The position numbers and the translations under genes are program-made. Shown piece by piece: positions 36,656 through 45,826 of a stretch of DNA of 64,000 nt (positions within the stretch are counted from its first letter, which is position 1; each line of letters starts with the position of its first letter). This DNA comes from Salipiger profundus (GTDB lineage Bacteria; Pseudomonadota; Alphaproteobacteria; Rhodobacterales; Rhodobacteraceae). The notes under the pieces are model-generated. The model worked only from the letters and a program-made list of their open reading frames with translations. It was not told the DNA's origin and searched no databases. The stretch lies in the NCBI RefSeq assembly GCF_001969385.1, contig NZ_CP014796.1:4171501-4235500 (forward strand), written 5' to 3'.

Positions 36656-37101
36656 GTGGCTGGTCCTCCCGTTTGGATCTGTCGGTCCGCGGTGATTTTC
36701 ACCTTTTCGTGACGCGAGCGTAGAGGATCGCGCCGCTTGCGCAACCCCGATCCCGAGTCGACACCGTCAGCTCGCCCCTCATTTCAGGCGCGCCAGCATA
36801 CCAAAGTATACCACGGCATATTGTCACACCCGGAGCTGGCACCGTGCCACTCTTCGCCCGAAGGTCCGCAGCCTCCCCGGGCTTTACACGGTTTGGGCGA
36901 AATTCCCTTGAAACCGCGCAGGATTTTTCTGAGATCCAAATTTTGTTTACAAACAGAAGTGCGCTAACGAAAATTGTTTACAAATAAAATGATGCTTTAC
37001 CGATAGTTATTCCAAAATTTTCGATCTCGCGTATTATTCAAGCAGGGACAGGAAATGCCGCGCTGCGGCAGACGAGAGACAGAGATCGAGGGAGGATCTT
37101 C
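36656..37101. other. Divergent intergenic region between dctP and acs
   Basis: 446 bp without a gene. The half near acs is unusually AT-rich for this genome and holds the repeated operator at 36943-36984. The dctP side contains the start-proximal promoter region of that operon, but I cannot assign exact elements. Confidence 0.5.
36943..36984 (+). promoter_or_regulatory. Repeated TTGTTTACAAA operator upstream of acs
   Basis: The 11-mer TTGTTTACAAA occurs at 36943-36953 and again at 36974-36984, 31 bp apart (about three helical turns), in an AT-rich stretch 118-159 bp before acs. Each copy is nearly palindromic. The phasing suggests a cooperatively bound regulator, perhaps one sensing acetate or acyl-CoA. 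Confidence 0.6.
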
Positions 37102-39069
37102 ATGAAAGACGACGTTCAAACCGACGCGGCCACCTACCCCCCGTCTTCCGATTTCGTATCGCACGCGCATGTTGATGGTGCGGCGTATGACGAGATGTAT
37201 GCACGCTCGATCAGCGACCCCGAGGGGTTCTGGGCCGAGCAGGCGCAGCGGCTGGAGTGGATGGCGCGGCCGACGAAGATCAAGAACACCCGCTTCGATT
37301 TCGGCAACGTCGACATCAAGTGGTACGAGGACGGCGTGCTCAACGTCGCCTACAACTGCATCGACCGGCACCTGCCGGCCCGCGCCAACCAGACCGCGAT
37401 CATCTTCGAGCCCGACGAGCCGGGCGACCCCGCGCAGCACATCACCTATGCCGAGCTCTACGACAAGGTGAACCGCATGGCCAACGTCCTGCTGAGCCAG
37501 GGCGTCATGCGCGGCGACCGCGTCGTCATCTACCTGCCAATGATCCCCGAGGCCGCCTATGCCATGCTGGCCTGCGCGCGCATCGGCGCGATCCACTCCA
37601 TCGTCTTCGCCGGCTTCTCGCCCGACGCGCTGGCCAACCGCATCAACGACTGCGGCGCCAAGATCGTCATCACCGCCGACACCGCGCCGCGCGGCGGCCG
37701 CCGCACCGCGCTGAAGTCGAACACCGACGCCGCGCTGCTGCACTGCTCGGACAAGGTGCGCTGCCTCGTCGTCAAGCACACCGGCGACCAGACCAGCTGG
37801 ATCGACGGCCGCGACGTCGATCTCAACTATCTCATGGAGCACGCGGCGCCCGACTGCCCGCCGCGCCCGATGAACGCCGAAGATCCCCTTTTCATCCTCT
37901 ATACCTCGGGCTCGACCGGCAAGCCCAAGGGGGTTGTGCACTCCACAGGTGGATATTTGGTTTACACCGCCCTCACCCACGAGGTGGTGTTCGATTACCA
38001 CGAGGGCGACGTCTACTGGTGCACCGCCGACGTGGGCTGGGTCACCGGCCACAGCTACATCGTCTACGGCCCCCTCGCCAACGGCGCCACCACGCTGATG
38101 TTCGAGGGCGTGCCCACCTACCCCGACGCCAGCCGCTTCTGGCAGGTCTGCGAGAAGCACAAGGTGAACCAGTTCTACACCGCGCCGACCGCGATCCGCG
38201 CGCTGATGGGCCAGGGTGACGAATTCGTAACGAAATGCGACCTATCCTCGCTCAAGGTGCTGGGCACCGTGGGCGAACCGATCAACCCGGAGGCGTGGAA
38301 CTGGTACAATGACAAGGTCGGTCAGGGCCGCTGCCCGATCGTCGACACCTGGTGGCAGACCGAAACCGGCGGGCACCTGATGACCCCGCTGCCGGGCGCG
38401 CATGCGACCAAGCCCGGCTCGGCGATGAAGCCGTTCTTCGGGGTGAAGCCCGTGGTGCTCGAGCCGACCTCGGGCGAAGAGATCCACGACTTCCCGACCG
38501 AGGGCGTGCTGGCCATCGCCGACAGCTGGCCGGGGCAGATGCGCACCGTCTGGGGCGATCACGAGCGGTTCGAGAGCACCTATTTCCAGCAGTACAAGGG
38601 CTACTACTTCTCCGGCGACGGCTGCCGGGTGGATGCCGACGGCGACTTCTGGATCACCGGGCGCGTCGACGACGTGATCAACGTCTCGGGCCACCGCATG
38701 GGCACCGCCGAGGTGGAATCGGCGCTGGTGGCGCACTCCAAGGTCGCCGAGGCCGCGGTGGTGGGCTACCCGCACCCGGTGAAGGGCCAGGGCATCTACT
38801 GCTACGTCACCCTGATGAACGACATCGAACCCTCGGACGAGCTGGTCAAGGAACTGCGCGCCTGGGTCCGCACCGAGATCGGCCCCATCGCCTCGCCCGA
38901 CCTCATCCAGTGGGCCCCGGGCCTGCCCAAGACCCGCTCGGGCAAGATCATGCGCCGCATCCTGCGCAAGATCGCCGAGAACGACTACGGCGCACTCGGC
39001 GACACCTCGACCCTCGCCGACCCATCCGTCGTCGACGACCTCATCGAAAACCGCGCGAACAAGGGGTGA
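37102..39069 (+). CDS. acs: Acetyl-CoA synthetase (AMP-forming)
   Basis: 655 aa, the family length. The AMP-binding P-loop [15 protein letters not shown], the acyl pocket region with [10 protein letters not shown], the hinge region YYFSGDG...[21 protein letters not shown] and the regulatory lysine in [13 protein letters not shown] are intact. It converts acetate, ATP and CoA to acetyl-CoA, AMP and pyrophosphate. GAGGGAGG-like sequence precedes ATG 37102. First gene of the acetate cassette; adk follows after 5 bp. Confidence 0.97.
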   Translation: MKDDVQTDAATYPPSSDFVSHAHVDGAAYDEMYARSISDPEGFWAEQAQRLEWMARPTKIKNTRFDFGNVDIKWYEDGVLNVAYNCIDRHLPARANQTAIIFEPDEPGDPAQHITYAELYDKVNRMANVLLSQGVMRGDRVVIYLPMIPEAAYAMLACARIGAIHSIVFAGFSPDALANRINDCGAKIVITADTAPRGGRRTALKSNTDAALLHCSDKVRCLVVKHTGDQTSWIDGRDVDLNYLMEHAAPDCPPRPMNAEDPLFILYTSGSTGKPKGVVHSTGGYLVYTALTHEVVFDYHEGDVYWCTADVGWVTGHSYIVYGPLANGATTLMFEGVPTYPDASRFWQVCEKHKVNQFYTAPTAIRALMGQGDEFVTKCDLSSLKVLGTVGEPINPEAWNWYNDKVGQGRCPIVDTWWQTETGGHLMTPLPGAHATKPGSAMKPFFGVKPVVLEPTSGEEIHDFPTEGVLAIADSWPGQMRTVWGDHERFESTYFQQYKGYYFSGDGCRVDADGDFWITGRVDDVINVSGHRMGTAEVESALVAHSKVAEAAVVGYPHPVKGQGIYCYVTLMNDIEPSDELVKELRAWVRTEIGPIASPDLIQWAPGLPKTRSGKIMRRILRKIAENDYGALGDTSTLADPSVVDDLIENRANKG

Positions 39070-39074
39070 GGGCC

Positions 39075-39761
39075 ATGGACGGACAGACCATGACAACCGC
39101 CCCCGTGCTCATCCTTCTCGGCCCTCCGGGGGCCGGGAAAGGCACGCAGGCACGGATGCTCGAGACCAGGTTCGGCCTCGTGCAGCTCTCGACCGGAGAC
39201 CTGCTGCGGACGGCGGTCGCCCAGGGCACGGAGGCCGGACAGCAGGCCAAGGCCGTGATGGACGCCGGCGGGCTCGTCAGCGACGACATCGTCATCGCCA
39301 CCCTGCGCGACCGGCTGGCCGAACCCGACTGCGCGCGCGGCGTCATCCTGGACGGCTTCCCGCGCACCACGGTGCAGGCGCAGGCGCTCGACGCGCTGCT
39401 CGCCGAGACCGGCCAGAAGATCGACGCCGCGATCAGCCTCGAGGTGGACGACGCCGCGATGGTCGAGCGGATCTCGGGCCGCTACACCTGCGCGGCCTGC
39501 GGCGAGGGCTATCACGACAGCTTCAAGCGGCCGGCACAACCGGGCATCTGCGACACCTGCGGCGGCACCGAGATGAAGCGCCGCGCTGACGACAAGGCCG
39601 AGACCGTGGCCAGCCGGCTCGAGGCGTATCACGCCCAGACCGCGCCGCTCATCGGCTACTACGAGGAGAAGGGCGCGCTTTCGCGGATCAACGCGATGGG
39701 CGCCATCGACAACATCGCCGCCGATCTCGGCGCGATCGTGGAGGACGCGACCGCCCGCTGA
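39075..39761 (+). CDS. adk: Adenylate kinase
   Basis: 228 aa (223 if the ATG at 39090 is used). The P-loop GPPGAGKGTQA, the LSTGDLLR motif, LDGFPRT, and a zinc-type LID with CAAC and CDTC are all present, so this is a long-type, zinc-binding enzyme. It turns the AMP made by acetyl-CoA synthetase plus ATP into two ADP. Being 5 bp after acs, it seems to be a dedicated copy for acetate activation; the housekeeping gene usually sits in the ribosomal protein operon. Confidence 0.93.
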   Translation: MDGQTMTTAPVLILLGPPGAGKGTQARMLETRFGLVQLSTGDLLRTAVAQGTEAGQQAKAVMDAGGLVSDDIVIATLRDRLAEPDCARGVILDGFPRTTVQAQALDALLAETGQKIDAAISLEVDDAAMVERISGRYTCAACGEGYHDSFKRPAQPGICDTCGGTEMKRRADDKAETVASRLEAYHAQTAPLIGYYEEKGALSRINAMGAIDNIAADLGAIVEDATAR

Positions 39762-39828
39762 GGGTCGTCGCGGGGCCGCCTCCGCAACGGGAGCGGCCCG
39801 TATCATACAAGGAGAGGAGGGACCCGCC

Positions 39829-40092
39829 ATGGCGGACCAGACATCGAGTGGGGCGGCCTACTGGAAGGCCAACCTGCGCATCATCATCATCAGTCTCATC
39901 ATCTGGGCACTCGTCAGCTTCGGCTTCGGCATCCTGCTGCGCCCGATGCTCTCGGGCATCAGCGTGGGCGGCACCGACCTTGGCTTCTGGTTCGCGCAGC
40001 AGGGCAGCATCCTGGTCTTCCTGGTGCTGATCTTCTTCTACGCCTTCCGGATGAACAAGCTCGATAAAGAATTCGGCGTGGACGAGGAGTAA
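39829..40092 (+). CDS. DUF4212 small membrane subunit of the symporter
   Basis: 87 aa, two membrane helices (ILRIIIISLIIWALVSFGFGI-like segment at ~17-36 and SILVFLVLIFFYAFRM at ~58-75). The start YWKANLR and the end KLDKEFGVDE are family marks. DUF4212 proteins are encoded directly before VC_2705-type sodium:solute symporters and are taken to be accessory subunits. Shine-Dalgarno GGAGAGGAGG precedes the ATG; the symporter starts 6 bp downstream. Confidence 0.9.
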   Translation: MADQTSSGAAYWKANLRIIIISLIIWALVSFGFGILLRPMLSGISVGGTDLGFWFAQQGSILVFLVLIFFYAFRMNKLDKEFGVDEE

Positions 40093-40098
40093 CGCGTC

Positions 40099-41877
40099 AT
40101 GGATCAGTTCACCATCAACCTGCTGTTCGTGGGCGCGTCCTTCGCGCTCTACATCGGCATCGCCATCTGGGCCCGCGCGGGCTCGACCTCGGAATTCTAC
40201 GCCGCCGGACGCGGCGTGCACCCGGTCACCAACGGCATGGCAACCGCCGCCGACTGGATGTCGGCCGCGTCCTTCATCTCGATGGCCGGCCTCATCGCCT
40301 TTGTCGGCTACGACAACTCGAGCTTCCTGATGGGCTGGACCGGCGGCTACGTGCTGCTTGCCCTTCTGCTCGCGCCCTACCTGCGCAAGTTCGGCAAGTT
40401 CACCGTGTCCGAGTTCATCGGCGACCGCTTCTACAGCCCGACCGCGCGTCTCGTGGCCGTGATCTGCCTGATCATCGCGTCGACCACCTACGTGATCGGC
40501 CAAATGACCGGCGTCGGCGTGGCCTTCGGCCGCTTCCTCGAGGTGGACAGCACCACCGGCCTGCTGATCGGCGCCGTGATCGTCTTCGCCTACGCGGTGT
40601 TCGGCGGCATGAAGGGCGTGACCTACACGCAGGTCGCGCAGTACTGCGTGCTGATCCTCGCCTACACCATCCCGGCGATCTTCATCTCGCTGCAGCTCAC
40701 CGGCAACCCGATCCCGGCGCTGGGACTCTTCGGAGACACCTCGTCGGGCGAGCCGCTGCTGGCGACGCTCGACCAGATCGTCCGCGATCTCGGCTTCAGC
40801 GAGTATACCGCGCACAACGGCGACACCTTCAACATGGTGCTCTTCACCCTGTCGCTGATGATCGGTACCGCCGGCCTGCCGCACGTCATCATGCGCTTCT
40901 TCACCGTGCCGCGCGTGGCAGACGCCCGCTGGTCGGCTGGCTGGGCGCTGGTGTTCATCGCCCTGCTCTACCTGACCGCCCCGGCGGTTGGCGCAATGGC
41001 GCGCCTCAACATCACCCAGCAGTTCTGGCCGGAAGGTGTCGAGGGTCAGGCCGTGGCGCTCGAGCAGATCGAGAGCGATCCGACCTACGACTGGATGCAG
41101 ACCTGGCAGCAGACCGGCCTTCTGGGCTGGGAAGACAAGAACGGCGACGGCCGCATCCAGTACTACAACGATGCCTCCGACGCGATGGCCGAGCGCGCCG
41201 CCGCCGAGGGCTGGGAAGGCAACGAGCTCACCAACTTCAACCGTGACATCCTCGTGCTGGCCAACCCGGAAATCGCCAACCTGCCGGGCTGGGTGATCGG
41301 TCTTGTCGCCGCCGGTGGCCTTGCCGCCGCGCTGTCGACCGCCGCGGGCCTGCTGCTCGCGATCTCGTCGGCGGTGAGCCACGACCTCATCAAGGGGCAG
41401 TTCAACCCCGGCATCTCGGAAAAGGGCGAGCTGCTGTCGGCCCGTATCGCCATGGCGGTGGCCATCGCGGTGGCGACCTACCTCGGGATGAACCCGCCGG
41501 GCTTCGCGGCGCAGACCGTGGCGCTGGCCTTCGGACTTGCGGCGGCGTCGATCTTCCCGGTGCTGATGATGGGTATCTTCACCAAGGTGAACAACAAGGG
41601 CGCCGTGGCCGGCATGGTCACCGGCCTGGTGGTCACCCTGCTCTACATCTTCCTGCACAAGGGCTGGTTCTTCATCCCGGACACCAACTCCTTCACCGAC
41701 GCCGATCCGCTGCTCGGCACGATCAAGTCGACCTCGTTCGGCGCGGTGGGTGCGATCATCAACTTCGCGGTGGCCTTCACCGTCTCGAAGATGACGACCC
41801 CGATCCCGCAGGAGATCAGCGACCTGGTGGAATCGGTCCGCGTGCCGCGCGGCGCCGGTGCCGCGCAGGATCACTAA
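40099..41877 (+). CDS. Sodium:solute symporter, VC_2705 family (acetate-type permease)
   Basis: 592 aa, about thirteen membrane helices. SSSF motifs are clear: EFYAAGRGVHPVTNGMATAA near the N-terminus, FGGMKGVTYTQVAQY, and GGLAAALSTAAGLLLAISSA. A hydrophilic insert at ~310-385 is usual for this subfamily. It probably imports acetate or a similar monocarboxylate with sodium, as shown by its position after acs, adk and the DUF4212 partner. A terminator-like hairpin follows. Confidence 0.88.
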   Translation: MDQFTINLLFVGASFALYIGIAIWARAGSTSEFYAAGRGVHPVTNGMATAADWMSAASFISMAGLIAFVGYDNSSFLMGWTGGYVLLALLLAPYLRKFGKFTVSEFIGDRFYSPTARLVAVICLIIASTTYVIGQMTGVGVAFGRFLEVDSTTGLLIGAVIVFAYAVFGGMKGVTYTQVAQYCVLILAYTIPAIFISLQLTGNPIPALGLFGDTSSGEPLLATLDQIVRDLGFSEYTAHNGDTFNMVLFTLSLMIGTAGLPHVIMRFFTVPRVADARWSAGWALVFIALLYLTAPAVGAMARLNITQQFWPEGVEGQAVALEQIESDPTYDWMQTWQQTGLLGWEDKNGDGRIQYYNDASDAMAERAAAEGWEGNELTNFNRDILVLANPEIANLPGWVIGLVAAGGLAAALSTAAGLLLAISSAVSHDLIKGQFNPGISEKGELLSARIAMAVAIAVATYLGMNPPGFAAQTVALAFGLAAASIFPVLMMGIFTKVNNKGAVAGMVTGLVVTLLYIFLHKGWFFIPDTNSFTDADPLLGTIKSTSFGAVGAIINFAVAFTVSKMTTPIPQEISDLVESVRVPRGAGAAQDH

Positions 41878-41922
41878 GACCGGACCGGGCCGCGTTTCGG
41901 TGGCCCGTCCCCTCCCCTTTTG

Positions 41923-41954
41923 TCCCGTCCCGGGTTAGACCGGGGCGGGATTTT
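41923..41954 (+). terminator. Rho-independent terminator after the symporter
   Basis: TCCCGTCCCGG (41923-41933) pairs with CCGGGGCGGGA (41940-41950; one G-U) and is followed by TTTTC. An imperfect GGGCC/GGCCC stem precedes it. It may separate the transport part from the DUF294 part of the cassette. Confidence 0.6.
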
Positions 41955-41989
41955 CAGTTTCACCCGTCCGCCGAGACCGGAGGCCGCCC

Positions 41990-43813
41990 ATGCCCATCGC
42001 GCCCGAAGAGCTGCACCGCTTCCTGAGCGGAATCCATCCCTACGATGCGCTCGACACTGACGCGCTCGAGGCGCTGGTGCCGCAGTTCGTGCAGCGCCGC
42101 CTTCCCGCGGACGAGCCGATCTACGCCTTCGGTCACCCGCTCGAGGGGCTTTACCTCGTGCATTCGGGACAGGTCGAGATCCGCGACGAGAACGAGGTCG
42201 TGGTCTCGCTGCTCGGTCCCCGCAATTCCTTCGGCGAGCGTGGGCTTGCGCGCGACGGCATCGCGGCCACCTCGGCCCGGACGGTCGAGGAAACGCTGCT
42301 GCTGATGCTGCCCGCCTATGCCTTCGACGCGCTGGTCCGTGAGCATCCGGCGGCGCGGCGCTTCTTCGACCGCTCGCGCGCGGCGCGGCCCCGCAAGAGC
42401 GACCTTGCGCATTCCCGGGTCGAGACGCTGATGGCCCCCGATCCGCTCACGCTGCCCGCCAGCGCCACCGTGCAGGAGGCGGCACGGGCGATGGCCGAGC
42501 GGCACGTCTCCTCGGTCTGCATCACCGACGGTCCGACTTTGAAGGGCATCCTCACGCTCCGCGATGTGTCCGGCAAGGTCGTGGGGCGCGGCCTGCCCTT
42601 CGACACCAAGGTCGCGGAAGTGATGACCGCCGATCCGCTGACCCTGCCGCCCTCGGCCATCGGCTCGGACGTGCTGCACATGATGATGGAGCGCCATATC
42701 GGGCATGTTCCGGTCAGCGAGGGCGGCCGGCTCGTCGGCATGGTGACCCAGACCGACCTCACCCGGTTCCAGGCGGTGAGCTCCGCCGAGCTGGTGGCCG
42801 AGATCGCCCGCGCAACCACCCCCGAGGACATGGCTCGCGTGACCGCGCGCATCCCGCAGCTGCTGGTGCAGCTCGTCGCGGGCGGCAACCGGCACGAGGT
42901 CGTCACGCGGCTGATCACCGACATCACCGACACCGTGACCCGCCGCCTGCTGGCGCTCGCCGAGGAACGGCTCGGGGCGGCGCCGGTGCCCTACCTCTGG
43001 CTCGCCTGCGGCAGTCAGGGCCGGCAGGAACAGACCGGCATCTCGGACCAAGACAACTGCCTGTTCCTCGACAACGCCGCCACCGCCGACGACATGGCCT
43101 ATTTCCGGGACATGGCCGCCTTCGTCAGCGACGGGCTCGACCGTGCGGGCTACTACTTCTGCCCCGGCGACATGATGGCGACCAACCCCAAGTGGTGCCA
43201 GCCGGTCGGCACGTGGCGGCAGTATTTCACCGCCTGGATCGCCAAGCCGGACCCGATGGCGCAGATGCTGGCCTCGGTCATGTTCGACCTGCGACCCATC
43301 GGCGGCACCAAGGCGCTCTACGAGGACCTGCAGGGTGAAACGCTCGAGGCGGCATCGAAGAACTCGATCTTCGTGTCGCACATGATCGCGAATTCGCTGA
43401 AGCACACTCCGCCGCTTGGGCTGCTGCGCGGCTTTGCCACGATCCGCTCGGGCGAGCACAAGAACACGGTCGATCTCAAGCACAACGGCGTCGTGCCGGT
43501 GGTCGATCTTGCCCGCGTCTACGCGCTGCAGGGACAGCTGGTCGAGGTCAACACCCGCGCCCGGCTCGAGGCGGCGGTGACGGCCGGCAAGCTCTCGGCC
43601 TCGGGCGGGCAGGATCTGCTCGACGCCTACGACCTGATCGCGGAAACTCGGCTCGAACATCAGGCCGCCCGGATCAAGGCCGGCGAGGCGCCCGACAACT
43701 ACCTCGCGCCGTCGAGCCTGTCGGATTTTGAGCGAAGTCATCTGCGCGATGCCTTCGTGGTGATAAAATCGCTGCAATCGGCTGTGGGGCACGGGCGCAG
43801 CATGCTGGGCTAG
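41990..43813 (+). CDS. cNMP-binding, CBS-pair and DUF294 nucleotidyltransferase-like protein
   Basis: 607 aa. Residues ~10-130 are a cyclic-nucleotide-binding-type domain (GHPLEGLYLVHSGQVEIRDE); ~140-255 are two CBS domains (LTLPASATVQEAARAMAERH, then GHVPVSEGGRLVGMVT); ~285-440 hold a DUF294 nucleotidyltransferase motif (LACGSQGRQEQTGISDQDN); the end is DUF294_C. Proteins of this type resemble the uridylyltransferase part of GlnD and are thought to regulate the neighbouring symporter by covalent modification or nucleotide sensing. Cytoplasmic. Confidence 0.87.
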   Translation: MPIAPEELHRFLSGIHPYDALDTDALEALVPQFVQRRLPADEPIYAFGHPLEGLYLVHSGQVEIRDENEVVVSLLGPRNSFGERGLARDGIAATSARTVEETLLLMLPAYAFDALVREHPAARRFFDRSRAARPRKSDLAHSRVETLMAPDPLTLPASATVQEAARAMAERHVSSVCITDGPTLKGILTLRDVSGKVVGRGLPFDTKVAEVMTADPLTLPPSAIGSDVLHMMMERHIGHVPVSEGGRLVGMVTQTDLTRFQAVSSAELVAEIARATTPEDMARVTARIPQLLVQLVAGGNRHEVVTRLITDITDTVTRRLLALAEERLGAAPVPYLWLACGSQGRQEQTGISDQDNCLFLDNAATADDMAYFRDMAAFVSDGLDRAGYYFCPGDMMATNPKWCQPVGTWRQYFTAWIAKPDPMAQMLASVMFDLRPIGGTKALYEDLQGETLEAASKNSIFVSHMIANSLKHTPPLGLLRGFATIRSGEHKNTVDLKHNGVVPVVDLARVYALQGQLVEVNTRARLEAAVTAGKLSASGGQDLLDAYDLIAETRLEHQAARIKAGEAPDNYLAPSSLSDFERSHLRDAFVVIKSLQSAVGHGRSMLG

Positions 43814-43836
43814 GCCCGGCAAAGGGAGGAGGAACG

Positions 43837-44349
43837 ATGTTTCTGGAACTGATCGCGGTGTTCGTCGCGGGGTTCGCCGGTGCCGGCGCCATCCTGCTGC
43901 TCAACAAGGTGATGGGCGGCCGCCTGCCGCGCTGGCTGATGCCGGTGGGCGCGGGGCTGGCGATGCTGGCGGCGACGATCTCGAACGAATACGGCTGGTA
44001 CCCGCGCACCGCGCGCGCCCTGCCCGACGGCGTCAGCGTCGCCTCGACGCATGATTCAAGCGTCTTCTACCGGCCGTGGACCTACGTGGTGCCGATGGTC
44101 GACCGCTTCATCGCCGTCGACCACGAGACCCGCCAGCCCAACAGCGACACCGAGGGGCTCTATCTCGCCGACCTCTACTTCTTCGCCCGCTGGCAGCCGG
44201 TGCAGTCGGTCGAGATGATGGTCGACTGCGTCAACCATCGCCGCGCCGATCCGGCGGGCGGCGATGGCGGCGCACCGGTCTGGCGCGACGTGGGCGCCGA
44301 CGACCCGATCGTCGCTGCCGTCTGCACGGAGCCGGGGGCCACCTCATGA
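43837..44349 (+). CDS. Conserved hypothetical membrane protein of the acetate cassette
   Basis: 170 aa. Two helices near the N-terminus (LIAVFVAGFAGAGAILLLNK and LMPVGAGLAMLAATIS) are followed by a ~115-residue polar domain containing EYGWYPRTARALPDG and two Cys residues. I do not recognise the family; it recurs next to the DUF294 and exonuclease genes in roseobacters as far as I recall. A good AGGGAGGAGG site precedes the ATG, and its stop overlaps the next start (ATGA). Confidence 0.75.
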   Translation: MFLELIAVFVAGFAGAGAILLLNKVMGGRLPRWLMPVGAGLAMLAATISNEYGWYPRTARALPDGVSVASTHDSSVFYRPWTYVVPMVDRFIAVDHETRQPNSDTEGLYLADLYFFARWQPVQSVEMMVDCVNHRRADPAGGDGGAPVWRDVGADDPIVAAVCTEPGATS

Positions 44350-45752
44350 CGAAGCTCGGGCTGCGCCTGCGGGTCTTCCTGTTCTTCCTTCTGCTCGGTC
44401 TCGGAGGCACGGCAGCGGTGATGGTGGCGCTCTGGCTCGGCCATGCCCGCGCCGTCGAGACCACCGTGGCCAACGGCTTCGTCTTCGCCGCCATCATCGC
44501 GGCGCTCGCGCTCATGGGCCTCAGCGCGGCGGTCTGGCTGCTCTTCGACGAGAATGTCGCCAAGCCCATCGAGAAGATCGCCGCCGAGATGCGGGTGCGC
44601 GCCCACGCCGGCGTCGCGCGCGAGGTCGACCTGCACGCGGCGCGCTACCTTGGCGATCTCGCCCCCGCGGCGCAGGCGGTCTCGGCCCGGCTGGGCGACG
44701 GCGCGATGGAGACCGCCGAACGCGTCGCGCTCGAGACCGAGCGGCTGGCGCGCGAGACCGAACGGCTGACCGCGCTGCTCACCGAGATCCCGGTGGCGAT
44801 GATCCTCGTGAACCGGCGCGGCCAGATCGTGCTCTACGACGGACAGGCGGCCGAGGTGCTGTCGCAGCTTCATGTCCCGCGCCTCAACGCGCCGCTCACC
44901 GATTTCTTCCAGGCCGCCGGGCTCGATGCCGCCGTGCGCCGGATGCACAAGACCGGCCGCGAGGTGAGCTTCACCGCCGAAGGTGTCGATGGCGCCCAGA
45001 GCTACGATGCGCGGCTGAAACCGATGGACGGCGGCGGCTACATGATGGTGATCGACGGTGCCGAAACCCACATGGCGCCCGATGCCGAGCGGCCGCTGGT
45101 CTACGACTTCGACCTGCTCACCCGCGACGTGCCGGACTGTGTCGAGGACGCGCACCTCTCGGCGCTGACCTTCACCGTTTTCGACACCGAGACCACCGGG
45201 CTTCTGCCGCACAAGGACGAGGTCGTTCAGATCGGCGCGGTGCGGGTGCTGAACGGACGCATCGTGCCGGGCGAGGTGATGGACCAGCTGGTCGATCCGG
45301 GCATTCCGATCCCGGCCTCCTCGACACGGGTGCACCGGGTATCCGACACGATGGTCGCGGGCCAGCCGGCGATCGACGTGGCCGGGCGCCGCTTTCACGC
45401 CTTCGCGCGGGGATCGGTGATCGTAGCGCACAACGCGCCTTTCGACATGGCCTTCCTGCGCCGCCACCAGTCACGCATGGGCGTGAGCTGGGACAATCCG
45501 ATCCTCGACACGGTGCTGCTGTCGGCGGTGCTTTTCGGGGCGAGCCAGACCCACACGCTCGACGCGCTCTGCGAGCGGCTGGGCGTCGAGATCCCGGTGC
45601 AGCTGCGCCACACGGCACTGGGTGACGCCCATGCCACCGCGCAGGTGCTGATCCGGATGCTGCCGATGCTCGAGGCGCGCGGCATGACCACCTTCGGCGC
45701 GGTGCTCGAGGAAACCCGCAAGCATGGCCGCCTGCTGGAAGACCTCAACTGA
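44346..45752 (+). CDS. Membrane-anchored PAS-like sensor fused to a DnaQ-type 3'-5' exonuclease
   Basis: 468 aa. Two helices (LRVFLFFLLLGLGGTAAVMV and ~40-62) are followed by a HAMP-like helix pair and a PAS-like segment (~145-240; LLTEIPVAMILVNRRGQIVL). Residues ~270-455 are a DEDDh exonuclease: FTVFDTETTGLLP (DxE), the middle Asp in NAPFDMAFL, and the HTALGDAHATAQV end with His and Asp. All four acidic/His positions are present. Exonucleases of this kind are usually soluble replication subunits, so the membrane sensor fusion is unusual. Coupled to the preceding gene. Confidence 0.85.
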   Translation: MTKLGLRLRVFLFFLLLGLGGTAAVMVALWLGHARAVETTVANGFVFAAIIAALALMGLSAAVWLLFDENVAKPIEKIAAEMRVRAHAGVAREVDLHAARYLGDLAPAAQAVSARLGDGAMETAERVALETERLARETERLTALLTEIPVAMILVNRRGQIVLYDGQAAEVLSQLHVPRLNAPLTDFFQAAGLDAAVRRMHKTGREVSFTAEGVDGAQSYDARLKPMDGGGYMMVIDGAETHMAPDAERPLVYDFDLLTRDVPDCVEDAHLSALTFTVFDTETTGLLPHKDEVVQIGAVRVLNGRIVPGEVMDQLVDPGIPIPASSTRVHRVSDTMVAGQPAIDVAGRRFHAFARGSVIVAHNAPFDMAFLRRHQSRMGVSWDNPILDTVLLSAVLFGASQTHTLDALCERLGVEIPVQLRHTALGDAHATAQVLIRMLPMLEARGMTTFGAVLEETRKHGRLLEDLN

Positions 45753-45767
45753 CCCCGACACGAAAAG

Positions 45768-45791
45768 GGCCACCCGCTTCGTGGTGGCCCG
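45768..45791 (-). terminator. Bidirectional terminator between the exonuclease and aminotransferase genes
   Basis: GGGCCACC (45768-45775) pairs perfectly with GGTGGCCC (45784-45791). On the minus strand it is followed by TTTTCG, so it best fits the aminotransferase end. Confidence 0.65.
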
Positions 45792-45826
45792 TCGTCCCTT
45801 AGAGGTCCCGGCGCGCCCGTCCGGGC

